DNA from: Myxococcales bacterium
GTDB taxonomy: Bacteria > Myxococcota_A > Polyangia > Polyangiales > Ga0077539
NCBI GenBank assembly: GCA_016792845.1
Contig: JAEUKH010000032.1
Span: 1-64,000 of the forward strand
DNA: 64,000 nt
Direction of reading: 5' to 3'
Below are positions 27,848-36,416 of the stretch, one piece after another. The stretch's first letter is position 1. Each line of letters starts with the position of its first letter. The position numbers and the translations under genes are program-made. The notes below the pieces were generated by a model. It searched no databases. It saw only the letters and a program-made list of their open reading frames with translations, and was not told where the DNA came from.

Positions 27848-28354
27848 GTGGCGATGCAGCCCGACGAAGAGCCCGAGACCCTCGCCGCAGGGCACGACAG
27901 CCGCACCCGGTCGATCTCGGTCGCCGGCGCGCTCTCGGCCCTCGCGGTGCTCCTCCTGCACGCGTGGCTCGGCCCGCGGTATCACGCCGAAGACCCCGCG
28001 GGCGATCTGTTCTCGAATCAGCTCTCGGTGCTCGCGGGCATCACCGTGGCGTCGTTCCTCACGACGGCGCCCGAGCGGCGGGGGTGGGTGTACGCGATGG
28101 CCTTCCCCTCGGCGCTCTGCGGGGTGGTCTTCCCGTGGTTGCACGCCCTCGCGCCCGACGGCAGCACGGCCTATCGGCTCTTGAACGCGCTCTCGCCCGT
28201 GGGCATGGCCCTGCTCGGCTTCGGCGTCACTTGGGCGCTGCGGCTCACCGCCGCCGAAGACGCCGCGCGCATCGCCGCACGCCACACCCGCCGCACCTTG
28301 TCTTCAAAGAACCTGAGCCCGCCCTCAACGAACAAAGATCGCACTCCCTTGTGA
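27848..28354 (+). CDS. Small membrane protein of unknown function
   Basis: 168 residues starting with GTG (an ATG two codons later is possible). Four hydrophobic segments are seen: about residues 23-42, 60-72, 78-98 and 112-132. The N-terminus is acidic and the C-terminal tail basic/polar. The gene follows the MDR gene by 8 bp, and its last 30 bases overlap the end of the convergent alpha-amylase gene. No recognised family. Confidence 0.72.
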   Translation: MAMQPDEEPETLAAGHDSRTRSISVAGALSALAVLLLHAWLGPRYHAEDPAGDLFSNQLSVLAGITVASFLTTAPERRGWVYAMAFPSALCGVVFPWLHALAPDGSTAYRLLNALSPVGMALLGFGVTWALRLTAAEDAARIAARHTRRTLSSKNLSPPSTNKDRTPL

Positions 28355-30568
28355 CCTGAACGGCACCTCGATGGCGCCGCCTTGCACCGTCACCGAGGGC
28401 CCGCCGAGGGCGTCGCGCAAGAGCACGCCGTCGGTCAGCTCAAGACCGCTCACCGAGACCCGCACGGTGCGATCGGTGCCGCCGCGGTTGAGCGCCACGA
28501 TGGCGACCTCGGCCCCGCGACCCCGCGCGTACACATACCCGTCGCCGTCGGTGTGAAGCGAACGGCGCGCCCCGCGGCGCAACCCGGGGTGCGTCGCGCG
28601 CAGCGTGCCGACCTGCTGAACGTGCGCCAAGAGCCGCTGCTCGCGCATCGAGAGATCGCTCCCGAAGCGCATCGGGCGGCGGTTGTCAGGGTCGGCGGCG
28701 CCCGGCAGACCGACCTCGTCACCGTAATAAATCAGCGGAACGCCGGGCTGCGTGAGGGTGAACGTCCACCCGAGGGCCATGCGACGGTACGGGTCGTCGC
28801 GGTCGGGCGGCGGCGGGGGGTTGTTGTACCCGAGCTCGCGGGTGTCGCCCTGCAACTGACCCGCGGCCTCGCTCATAAACCGCTCGATGTCGTGATTGCC
28901 GAGAAAGGGGCTCATCGGCGCGTCGCCGAACGCGCGCTCGCCCGCCTGCACCGCGCCCTCAAGGTCAGCCATGCTCCCCTCGTTGCGCGCGTACGCCCTG
29001 CGGATCGCCCAATACAACGGAAAGTCAAACTGAGCGTGGAGCGCGTTGCGCCCGATGTACCGCCTGATCAGCTGCCGCCCGCCCTCGTCGCCCCCGGTGA
29101 AGGTCTCGCCTACGGTGTACACCCGGGTGTTGCCCACATCGTATTGATTCAAACGATCACGGAGGTTCGCCGTCGCGGTGAAGTTCATATGCTTCACCGC
29201 ATCAACCCGAAAGCCGTCAGCCTGCGTCTCGGTCAGCCACCACCAGGCGTCTTCGACCATCTGATCGGCGACGCCCATGTTGCCCCAGTTGACGTCGGGG
29301 AGGTAATTCGTAAACCAACAATCAATCGCGCGGTCATCCCATGAGCACATGGGCCCGCCGCACACGCACCCGCCGTCACCGTTGAACCAGCCGTCGCGCT
29401 GATGCTCCATGAAGTAAGGGTGCTCGCGGTGGAGCTGGTTGTTCACCAGGTCGTAGAGCACACGGATCCCGTGACGGTGCGCCTCGGCGGTGAGCGCCCG
29501 GAGCTCGTCGAGGCTCCCCCAATGGCGGTCGGTGTCTCGGGCGCGGTTCACCCAATACCCGTGATAGCCCGCATAGTTGCGCCCGTCGCCCCCGCGCCCG
29601 AGGCCCGCCGTGTTGCTGTTCACCGGAGAGAGCCACAGCGCGCGCACCCCCATGCGGTCGAAGTATCCCTCGCGCAACGCCGCGATCACGCCCGCGAAGT
29701 CGCCGCCGTTCCAATCTGCGATGGGCGCGGTGTTGGCGCGGCCGTCGTTGGTCGGGTCGCCGTTGCGGAAGCGATCGGTGAACACAAAATACAGCGGCCC
29801 GTCGCCCCACTGGTACGGCGTCTGCTCGACCCACATCGGCACAAACAGCGGCTCGGCCTGCTGACCGCTGAGCGAGCGCGCGTTGAAGCGAAACGAGTAC
29901 CGCGTCGGCGTGAGCCCCGTGAGGCGCACCCGCGCGCGGCCCGTCGTGCGATCAAACTGAAGCGCCGCCATCGCGCCGGTGCTCGGCACCGTGCTCACCG
30001 TCACCCCCTCCGGCGCGGGGCCCCGGCGGTCGGCGCCGTCGACGTACTGAACCTCAAGCTCGATCACCCCGTCGGCCGTGGCGCTCTGCGAAATCACCTG
30101 CAACGCCGGGCGGGTGCAATCTGGCACCACAACCCGGCTGTTCTCGACGCCGCCCACATACTTGATCGCGATGCGCTCGGGGTCGTTGCCCCACTGGGTG
30201 CCGTCGACCACGAATTTGTAGCCGTAATCGCCCGCGGCGAGGTCGACCTCGGCGCGGTACACCCCCGTGTTGCCGCTGTCGTTCATCGGCGTGGCGGTGG
30301 GCGAAAACTGGTTCCACTCGCCGGCGACGGCCACGCTGCGCGCCGAGCGGCCGAGGTTGTACGTAAACACCGTGCGACAGCTGCGAACGGGCATCGGCCC
30401 CGCGGGGCCCGTGTCGCCCACCGGGCGCTGCACGTCGCTCGGCATCGCCCCCCCGTCAAAGCCCGCGTCTCCGAGACCGCCCCCCGCGTCGAGGAGGGCC
30501 CCGTTGTTGCCGCCACACCCCACGCCCGCGGCGAGCACACCCAGCAACGCCCAATCTCGAAGTCGCAT
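28325..30568 (-). CDS. Alpha-amylase family (GH13) lipoprotein
   Basis: A 747-residue surface lipoprotein for starch-like glucans. The signal ends in AAGVGC, then a Gly/Asp-rich linker. An E-set/CBM48-like module (about 60-150: FTYNLGRSARSVAVAGEW) precedes the GH13 barrel. Catalytic motifs are Asp456 (GFRVDAVKH), Glu488 (VGETF) and Asp560 (FLGNHDIERF). The first conserved region reads DLVNNQ, where most members have His at the end. A Cys-rich insertion (CVCGGPMCSW) is present. I chose the ATG at 30568 because the signal peptide begins there. It may cleave extracellular maltodextrins. Confidence 0.9.
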   Translation of the reverse strand: MRLRDWALLGVLAAGVGCGGNNGALLDAGGGLGDAGFDGGAMPSDVQRPVGDTGPAGPMPVRSCRTVFTYNLGRSARSVAVAGEWNQFSPTATPMNDSGNTGVYRAEVDLAAGDYGYKFVVDGTQWGNDPERIAIKYVGGVENSRVVVPDCTRPALQVISQSATADGVIELEVQYVDGADRRGPAPEGVTVSTVPSTGAMAALQFDRTTGRARVRLTGLTPTRYSFRFNARSLSGQQAEPLFVPMWVEQTPYQWGDGPLYFVFTDRFRNGDPTNDGRANTAPIADWNGGDFAGVIAALREGYFDRMGVRALWLSPVNSNTAGLGRGGDGRNYAGYHGYWVNRARDTDRHWGSLDELRALTAEAHRHGIRVLYDLVNNQLHREHPYFMEHQRDGWFNGDGGCVCGGPMCSWDDRAIDCWFTNYLPDVNWGNMGVADQMVEDAWWWLTETQADGFRVDAVKHMNFTATANLRDRLNQYDVGNTRVYTVGETFTGGDEGGRQLIRRYIGRNALHAQFDFPLYWAIRRAYARNEGSMADLEGAVQAGERAFGDAPMSPFLGNHDIERFMSEAAGQLQGDTRELGYNNPPPPPDRDDPYRRMALGWTFTLTQPGVPLIYYGDEVGLPGAADPDNRRPMRFGSDLSMREQRLLAHVQQVGTLRATHPGLRRGARRSLHTDGDGYVYARGRGAEVAIVALNRGGTDRTVRVSVSGLELTDGVLLRDALGGPSVTVQGGAIEVPFRSQGSAIFVR

Positions 30569-30639
30569 GACCTCGACTCGAACCACCGTCGCGCCTCGGG
30601 GTCAAGCCGCGCCGTCGCGGCACATGGTATGGGTCGCCC

Positions 30640-31200
30640 ATGTCCGAGCTCTCGGCGAGCCTCGCGCGGGCCTGGCGCACGCCTCCGACCCCTGTGCGCC
30701 CCTGGCCGCAGGCCCAGGTCATCGCCGCCCTCGGCCAGCTCCTCGACGACGCCCAACTCGAACTCGACACCCCCGTCTACCCGGTCACCGTCTTCTGCCG
30801 CGTCGTGGCCGCCTGGGCCGCCGCCCCCGCCGCGCTCAGCCCCGTCGAGGCCGCCTGGAGCATGGTCGGCGCCGAGCTCTGGCAACGCGAAGCCGCGCCC
30901 GATCAGCGGGCCCTCTACCTCCTGCAAGCCGCCTGGCAGCTCGGCCGCGCGTGCAAGGCCCTCGGCGACGCACAGCCCGACAGCGCCTCGCGGGCCCTCG
31001 ACGAGACCGCCGCGCGCCTCGTGGCCCTCGGCAGCTACGACGGCGCCCTCGACCACGACCCCGCGGCCTGGAGCCCCATCGGCCGCGGGTTCGTTCACAC
31101 CCCGTCGCTCACCCGAGAGGCCCAAGAGGCCGCGCGGCGCCGCGACGAGGTCGACCTCACCCTGGCCCTCCGCTTCGAAGAGCTGGTCGCCGCCGGGTGA
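30640..31200 (+). CDS. Hypothetical helical protein
   Basis: 186 residues, Ala-rich and almost entirely helical, with no signal peptide, membrane span or recognised motif. The start ATG at 30640 is only about 8 bases after a TATGGG -10-like box, so the transcript may be nearly leaderless. It diverges from the alpha-amylase gene (71 bp apart) and precedes pepA by about 110 bp. Function unknown; the even hydrophobic periodicity suggests a TPR- or bundle-like fold. Confidence 0.65.
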   Translation: MSELSASLARAWRTPPTPVRPWPQAQVIAALGQLLDDAQLELDTPVYPVTVFCRVVAAWAAAPAALSPVEAAWSMVGAELWQREAAPDQRALYLLQAAWQLGRACKALGDAQPDSASRALDETAARLVALGSYDGALDHDPAAWSPIGRGFVHTPSLTREAQEAARRRDEVDLTLALRFEELVAAG

Positions 31201-31308
31201 CCGAGCGCCCCGGGCGCCGGGGCGTCGCAGAGGCGTAGAGACAAAGCGCGGGCTTGTGGCAGACTCCGCGCCCCGTCGCTAAAAAGCGCGATGCAGAAAG
31301 AGGCTCTC

Positions 31309-32811
31309 ATGAAGATCGCTCTCGGTTCGGTGGGCGCGTCGGCCACGACCGACCTCCTCACGGTGCTCGTCACAGAAGATCAGCTCGACAAAGACGCCCT
31401 CGTCAACGAGCTCGATGAGGCGCTCGGCGGCGCGCTCCGCATCGCCATCAGCGATGAAGATTTCACCGGCAAGAAAGACAGCGTGCTGGTGCTCTCGACG
31501 GCCCGCAAGATCACCCCCAAGAAGGTGCAGCTCGTCGGTCTCGGCGCCTCGTCGAAGGTCGGCGAGATCGAGCTCCGCGCCGCCGCGGCCCGCGCCGGGC
31601 GGTGGGCCAACGCCGAGAAGGCCGCCTCGCTCTCGATCGCCTTGCGCAACAAAGACGACCACGCCCAGCTCCGCACCGCCGCCGAGGGGGTGATCTTGGG
31701 CGCGTACCGCTTCACCCGCTACCTCACCGGCGAGCGCCGCCCGAAGAAGGAGCTCGAACGGGTGCACCTCGGGTTTCACGGCACCAAAGAGAGCGCCAAG
31801 GCGAGCGCCGAGCAGAAGAAGGCCATCGCCCGCGGCGAGGCCGTGGCCCTCGCGGTCACCGCGGCCCGCGATTTCGTCAACGATCCGCCCAATGAGCTCA
31901 CCCCCGCCCGGCTCGCCGAGAGCGCGCAGAAGCTCGCCGCCGAGCACGGTCTCGACGCCAAGATCCTCGACTTCGCGGGCATCCGCAAAGCGGGCATGAA
32001 GCTCCTCGAAGCCGTGGGCCGCGGGTCGCGCAACGAGCCTCGGTTGATTCACCTCTCGTACAAGCCCGAGAAGGCCCGCAAGAGCCGCAAGCGCGTGGTC
32101 TTCGTGGGCAAGGGCCTCACCTTTGACTCGGGCGGCCTCTGCATCAAGCCCGCCCAAGGCATGGGCGACATGAAGAGCGACATGGCCGGCGCGGCGATCA
32201 CCGTGGCCCTCATGGCCGCCGTCGCGCGGCTCGCGCCCGACGTCGAAGTGCACGCCATCGCCGCCGCCGCTGAGAACATGCCCGACGGCGACGCCTACCG
32301 CCCCGGCGACGTCTTCGGGAGCCTCGACGGCAAGACCGTCGAGATCATCAACACCGACGCCGAGGGGCGCCTCGTGCTCGCCGACGCCCTCGCCTACGCG
32401 CGCAAGCTTGAGCCCGATTATCTCATCGACCACGCCACCCTCACCGGCGCGTGCCTGATCGCGCTGGGCACGCAGACCGCGGGCTTCTACGCCAACGACG
32501 ACAAGCTCGCCGAGCTGTACCTCGACGCCGCCCGCGGGGCCGGCGAGTCGCTCTGGCGCATGCCCTTGCTCGACGAGCTCCGCGACAGCCTCAAGAGCGA
32601 CGTGGCCGACATGAAGCACACCGGCGACCGCTACGGCGGGAGCATCACCGCGGCGCTCTTTCTCCGCGAGTTCGTGGGCGACGCGAAGTGGGCCCACCTC
32701 GACATCGCGGGCCCGGCCTACCTCGACCGTCCGAGCGCGCTGTCGCCCAAGGGCGGCACTGGCTTCGGGCTCCTGACGATGGTTCGCTTCCTCGAAGCGC
32801 TCGAAGGCTGA
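31309..32811 (+). CDS. pepA: Leucyl aminopeptidase (M17)
   Basis: A 500-residue cytosolic di-metal aminopeptidase that removes N-terminal residues from peptides. The N-terminal domain (1-165) is followed by the catalytic domain with VGKGLTFDSGGLCIKPAQG (metal Lys/Asp), MKSDMAGAA and the M17 signature NTDAEGRLVLADAL. I place the start at the ATG at 31309 (MKIALG), six bases after an AGAGG ribosome site; an ATG 18 bases upstream is less well placed. Normal length for the family. A Nudix gene follows 20 bp later. Confidence 0.93.
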   Translation: MKIALGSVGASATTDLLTVLVTEDQLDKDALVNELDEALGGALRIAISDEDFTGKKDSVLVLSTARKITPKKVQLVGLGASSKVGEIELRAAAARAGRWANAEKAASLSIALRNKDDHAQLRTAAEGVILGAYRFTRYLTGERRPKKELERVHLGFHGTKESAKASAEQKKAIARGEAVALAVTAARDFVNDPPNELTPARLAESAQKLAAEHGLDAKILDFAGIRKAGMKLLEAVGRGSRNEPRLIHLSYKPEKARKSRKRVVFVGKGLTFDSGGLCIKPAQGMGDMKSDMAGAAITVALMAAVARLAPDVEVHAIAAAAENMPDGDAYRPGDVFGSLDGKTVEIINTDAEGRLVLADALAYARKLEPDYLIDHATLTGACLIALGTQTAGFYANDDKLAELYLDAARGAGESLWRMPLLDELRDSLKSDVADMKHTGDRYGGSITAALFLREFVGDAKWAHLDIAGPAYLDRPSALSPKGGTGFGLLTMVRFLEALEG

Positions 32812-32831
32812 GGGGTGATGCGAGGCGCAGC

Positions 32832-33392
32832 GTGACGCCCGCGTCGCTCGCGGCGTTGCTGGCCTCGCGGCCTCGGCGGGTGCTCGCGTCTGAGCACCTG
32901 CGCCCCGCGGCGGTGCTGGTGGCCTTGCTGGCGCCGCCCGATCTCGGGGCGCTGCCGCGGGTGTTGCTCACGCGTCGCAACGCAACCATGCGCGAGCACG
33001 CCGGGCAGTACGCCTTTCCGGGCGGTCGCCGCGACCCCGACGACGTCGACGCGGTGGCCACGGCCTTGCGAGAGGCCCACGAAGAGGTGGGGCTCGCGCC
33101 CGCGGCGGTGCGCGTCTTGGGGCTCCTCGACGACCTCCCGACGGTGACCGACTACCTCGTCACGCCGGTGCTCGGATGGGTCGCCGAGGCGCCCGTATGG
33201 CGGCACAACCCCAGCGAGGTCGACCTGGTGGTCGAGCTCCCGCTCTCGGCCTTTGTGGGCCCTCGACAGCCCGTCACCATCGCGTGGCGCGGCGGCACCC
33301 GCGAGGTGCAGGTCTACGACGTCGGCCCCCACCGCATCTGGGGCGCCACCGCCGCGATGCTCGAATCGCTCGTCACAACCCTCGGCCTCTGA
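32832..33392 (+). CDS. Nudix hydrolase, CoA diphosphatase-like
   Basis: A 186-residue protein. The Nudix box spans about residues 64-88 (GGRRDPDDVDAVATALREAH, then EEVG), with the REAHEEVG core that binds magnesium. The preceding LLTRRNATMREHAGQYAFPGG matches the NUDT7/8-type CoA pyrophosphatase signature, and LLDDLPTVTDYLVTPVLGW is typical of that branch. It probably cleaves CoA or its esters into phosphopantetheine and ADP. The start is the GTG at 32832 with GAGG six bases upstream. A 21-bp tandem array begins at the base after the stop codon. Confidence 0.87.
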   Translation: MTPASLAALLASRPRRVLASEHLRPAAVLVALLAPPDLGALPRVLLTRRNATMREHAGQYAFPGGRRDPDDVDAVATALREAHEEVGLAPAAVRVLGLLDDLPTVTDYLVTPVLGWVAEAPVWRHNPSEVDLVVELPLSAFVGPRQPVTIAWRGGTREVQVYDVGPHRIWGATAAMLESLVTTLGL

Positions 33393-33581
33393 ATCCGACG
33401 CGGGCGGGGTGCGATCCGACGCGGGCGGGTTGCGATCCGATGCGGGCGGGGTGCGATCCGACGCGCTCGGGTTGCGATCCGACGCGGGCGGGGTGCGATC
33501 CGACGCGGACGGGGTGCGATCCGACGCGGACGGGGTGCGATCCGACGCGCTCGGGGTGCGATCCGACGCGCTCGGGGTGCG
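33393..33581. repeat. Nine tandem 21-bp repeats between convergent stops
   Basis: Nine units of exactly 21 bp, consensus ATCCGACGCGGGCGGGGTGCG, run from the base after the Nudix stop codon to the second base before the stop codon of the DsbA-type gene. Units differ mainly at positions 11-12 (GG, GA or CT) and 17. The array is open in one frame (SDAGGVR heptads), but that frame begins inside the Nudix gene and is probably not translated. There is no spacer variation, so it is not a CRISPR. Confidence 0.95.
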
Positions 33582-33582
33582 A

Positions 33583-34923
33583 TCAGATGGTTAACAGCGA
33601 GTCGATGCGGGCGCGAAACTCGTCGAGGGGGCGTGCCCCGGCGATGAGGTGGCCGTTGAGAAAGACCGTGGGCGTGCCGACCCGCAGCCCCGTCGCCGAG
33701 AGGGCGCGCATGTCGGCCTCGATGAGCTCGCGGTGGGTGTGGGCGTCGAGGGCGCGACGAAAGCGCACGAGGTCGAGACCCATCGCGCGGGCGTAGCGCT
33801 CGAGCGCCGGGCGATCGAGGCCGCCCTCCTCTTGTTGGTGCTCGAAAATCATATCGTGGAAGCGCCAAAACCCCTCGTCGCCGCGCTGCGCCTGGGCCTC
33901 CCGGGCGGCCTCGGCGGCGAGCATCGCGAAGCCGTGGTTCGGCAACGGGTAGTCGCGCCACACGATGCGCAAACGGCCCGGGTACAGCGTGCGGAGCGAG
34001 GCCAAGGTGGGCTCAAGGCGGCGGCAGAAGCCGCACTGAAAGTCCGAGAAGACCTCCATGGTGACCGGCGCGTTGGCCTCGCCCCATACGGGCGCTCGCG
34101 CGGGAGCCGCGAGGGTGTGCGTGCGGAGCCAGGCCGCGCGCTCGGGGTCGGGGCGCTCGGGCGCGGGCAGCGGGTCGGCCACCGCGGCGGCGTACACCCG
34201 CGACGGGTCGGTGACGTGGGCGGCGCGGTCGAGGGCGTTGAGGGTGAGCTGCTCGAAGTCGGCGAAGGCGCGGGCGCCCACCACGGTGGTGCCGTTCACC
34301 ACGAAGGCCGGAGTGCCCGTGACGCCGAGCTGTTGCCCGAGGGCGATGTCGCGGTCGACGGCGTCGCGGTGGGTGCCCTCGTCGAGGGCGCGGGTGATGC
34401 CCTCGGGGAGCGCGCCTACGCGCACCGCGAGGCGCTCGATGAGCTCGCGCGAGAGGCTGTCTTGGTGGGCGAACAAGAGGTCGTGAAACTGCCAGAAGGC
34501 GGCGTGACCGCGCTGGGCGAAGACCTCGCTCGCGGCCTCGGCCGCAAGGTGCGCCTGCGGGTGCCGCGCCAAGGGGAAGTGACGCCACACCACCCGCACA
34601 TCCGACGGAAACATCGCCCGAAGGTCGGTCGCGACGCTCCGCCCGCGGGCGCAGTACGGACACTGAAAATCCGAGAAGACCACCACGGTGACCCGCGCCT
34701 GCGCCGGGCCGAGCATGGGCGCCCCCGCCACGGGCACCCGCGGGCTGTCTTCGAGCGGAGCGCCCTCGATGGGGTCGTCGCCGGTGCGATGCAAGGGCGC
34801 AACGCGCGCCGTCTCAGCCGACCCCGGCGCGGCCGCCGTCGTCGCCGTCGGACACCGCACCGGTTGGTACCGCGCGGTGCAGCCCACAAGGCAGAACAAG
34901 AGACCCAAGCGACGCTTCATCAC
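33583..34923 (-). CDS. Lipoprotein with two DsbA-like thioredoxin domains
   Basis: A 446-residue exported protein with lipobox LVGC (Cys15). Two complete DsbA-fold units of the Thioredoxin_4 type follow. The first has FSDFQCPYC (Cys88, Cys91) and cis-Pro motif TGTPAF (202-207); the second has FSDFQCGFC (Cys297, Cys300) and cis-Pro VGTPTV. Each has the helical insertion with FWxFHDxxFxHQ. It is predicted to form or shuffle disulfides in the periplasm. The window also encodes a Cys-rich exported protein and a cytochrome that could be clients. Fusion of two units in one chain is uncommon. Confidence 0.9.
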   Translation of the reverse strand: MMKRRLGLLFCLVGCTARYQPVRCPTATTAAAPGSAETARVAPLHRTGDDPIEGAPLEDSPRVPVAGAPMLGPAQARVTVVVFSDFQCPYCARGRSVATDLRAMFPSDVRVVWRHFPLARHPQAHLAAEAASEVFAQRGHAAFWQFHDLLFAHQDSLSRELIERLAVRVGALPEGITRALDEGTHRDAVDRDIALGQQLGVTGTPAFVVNGTTVVGARAFADFEQLTLNALDRAAHVTDPSRVYAAAVADPLPAPERPDPERAAWLRTHTLAAPARAPVWGEANAPVTMEVFSDFQCGFCRRLEPTLASLRTLYPGRLRIVWRDYPLPNHGFAMLAAEAAREAQAQRGDEGFWRFHDMIFEHQQEEGGLDRPALERYARAMGLDLVRFRRALDAHTHRELIEADMRALSATGLRVGTPTVFLNGHLIAGARPLDEFRARIDSLLTI

Positions 34924-35060
34924 GGCCGCCGGAGACTACACAAAACCTACGCCGGGTCGAACGAGATGCGCCCCGTCACCCGAAGGCCGCGCGCCGCACC
35001 GCCCGCACACCCCGCGGCGGCTTTGCAAGGCCCGAGGGAGCGCATAGAGTGACCGATGTG

Positions 35061-36188
35061 ATGCGCGCACGGCTGGCAGTGTGGGTGACCGCGTTGGCGA
35101 TGAGCGGCCTCGTCGCGTGCGGCGCGCGGACGGGCCTGCGGAGCCCCGAGCCAGACGCCAGCGTCGACGCGCCCGACGCGGTGGATGCGCCCGATGTTTT
35201 TGACGCGCCCGATGTTTTTGACGTGCCCGATGTGTTCGATGCGCCCGACGTGTGCGCCGAGCAGCCGCGGCCCCTCGAACGCTTCGCCGCCGAGGTGATC
35301 TTCGTGATCGACCGCTCGGGCAGCATGAACGACCTCTTGCGCCCAGACGTGCGCCGGTGGGACGCGCTGACCGACGCGCTGAGGGCGACGCTCCCGGCGG
35401 TCGACTTCGAGCTCTTCACGGGGCTCTTGCGCTACCCCGGGGGCGCCGTCGTCGACGGGAGCTCGTGCGGCGCGTTCGGCGCCATCGACCTCGCCCCGCG
35501 CGCCCGCAACGCCGCCGCGGTGTTGGGGCTCCTCGACGCGACCCGCCCCAATGGCGGCACGCCCACCTACGACGCCCTCGCCGCCGCGGCCCGCTACTTC
35601 GACGAGAACCCTCCGCTCGGCCGCGTGCGGGGTCGCTTCCTGGTCTTGGCCACCGACGGCGGGCCCAACTGCAACACCGCCCTCAGCGCGGCGAGCTGTG
35701 TGTGCACCAACCCCCGGGGGTGTCTCGGCGCGCGGGGCAACCTCTCGTGCCTCGACGATCGACGCACGGTGGCGCTCCTCGAAGGGCTCGCCCGGCGCGG
35801 CGTCGAGACCTTCGTGATCGGCGCCGTGGCGACCGACCCGACCCTCGGTCGCACCCTCGACGCCATGGCCGTCGCCGGGGGTCAACCGCGGAGTGCGGCT
35901 TCTGGCCCGCGGTACTACCCCGCAGAGGATGCAGAGCAGTTTACGGCATCGTTTCGAAGCATCACGACGGCGTTGGCGCGGTGTCGGTATGTGACCAACC
36001 CCTTCGACGACCCTGATCTGGCGGTGCTTCGTGTCGGCGCTGACGAGGTTGCGCGCGACCCTTCGCACCGCGAGGGGTGGGATTGGGCCCGCGCCGAGAC
36101 CGGCGAACTTTTGCTTTACGGCGCGGCGTGTGAACGAGCTCAGCGGTCTTCGGTGCGGCTCTCGCGTCGTTGCGCGGGGGGCCCCTAG
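35061..36188 (+). CDS. von Willebrand factor A domain lipoprotein
   Basis: A 375-residue exported protein with lipobox LVAC, followed by a linker of DAPDVF-type hexapeptide repeats (18-bp units near 35180-35250). The vWA domain starts at VIFVIDRSGSMND, an intact MIDAS (DxSxS). GGTPTYDA supplies the MIDAS Thr and VLATDGGPNC the Asp. Several Cys in the second half (CVCTNPRGCLG, CLDD) suggest disulfides. I use the ATG at 35061; a GTG 12 bases earlier is possible. Such proteins bind metal-dependent ligands at the surface; the ligand is unknown. Confidence 0.85.
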   Translation: MRARLAVWVTALAMSGLVACGARTGLRSPEPDASVDAPDAVDAPDVFDAPDVFDVPDVFDAPDVCAEQPRPLERFAAEVIFVIDRSGSMNDLLRPDVRRWDALTDALRATLPAVDFELFTGLLRYPGGAVVDGSSCGAFGAIDLAPRARNAAAVLGLLDATRPNGGTPTYDALAAAARYFDENPPLGRVRGRFLVLATDGGPNCNTALSAASCVCTNPRGCLGARGNLSCLDDRRTVALLEGLARRGVETFVIGAVATDPTLGRTLDAMAVAGGQPRSAASGPRYYPAEDAEQFTASFRSITTALARCRYVTNPFDDPDLAVLRVGADEVARDPSHREGWDWARAETGELLLYGAACERAQRSSVRLSRRCAGGP

Positions 36189-36248
36189 CCGCACAGAATT
36201 GCCGCAGTTCTGCACAGGGTAGAGCTCTGCGCGGGCTGTGGTGATTTC

Positions 36249-36279
36249 TTGCCCTGCGGCGGGCAAAGGTCTGTATTCT
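36249..36279 (+). promoter_or_regulatory. Possible ompA-family promoter with dyad
   Basis: A TTGCCC box (36249-36254) and TATTCT (36274-36279) are 19 bp apart. TTGCCC also pairs with GGGCAA at 36261-36266 around a six-base spacer, so a dyad overlaps the -35 region. The coding start is about 140 bases further on, leaving a long leader. The same hairpin could instead terminate the upstream vWA gene. Confidence 0.35.
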
Positions 36280-36416
36280 CTGTGCGTGAGCGGGGTCGGC
36301 GTTCATACCGACTCTAGCTCGGGTGAAGCACTTGTGGGCATCGCAAGGCGGGCCCAGCAGATCTAACCGGCATCACCCATTAGCGGGATGTCCACGAAGA
36401 ACGAGGTCTTGGCATC

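Noticed and set aside
29402..31282. 626-codon rightward open frame
   Set aside because: It covers the antisense of the amylase and an out-of-frame read of the 30640 gene; composition is Arg/Pro/Ala noise.
33393..33581. CRISPR array
   Set aside because: The 21-bp units are contiguous with no unique spacers and no cas genes are near.
33253..33594. Gene encoding SDAGGVR heptad repeats
   Set aside because: The frame begins inside the Nudix gene in another phase and has no start signal of its own.
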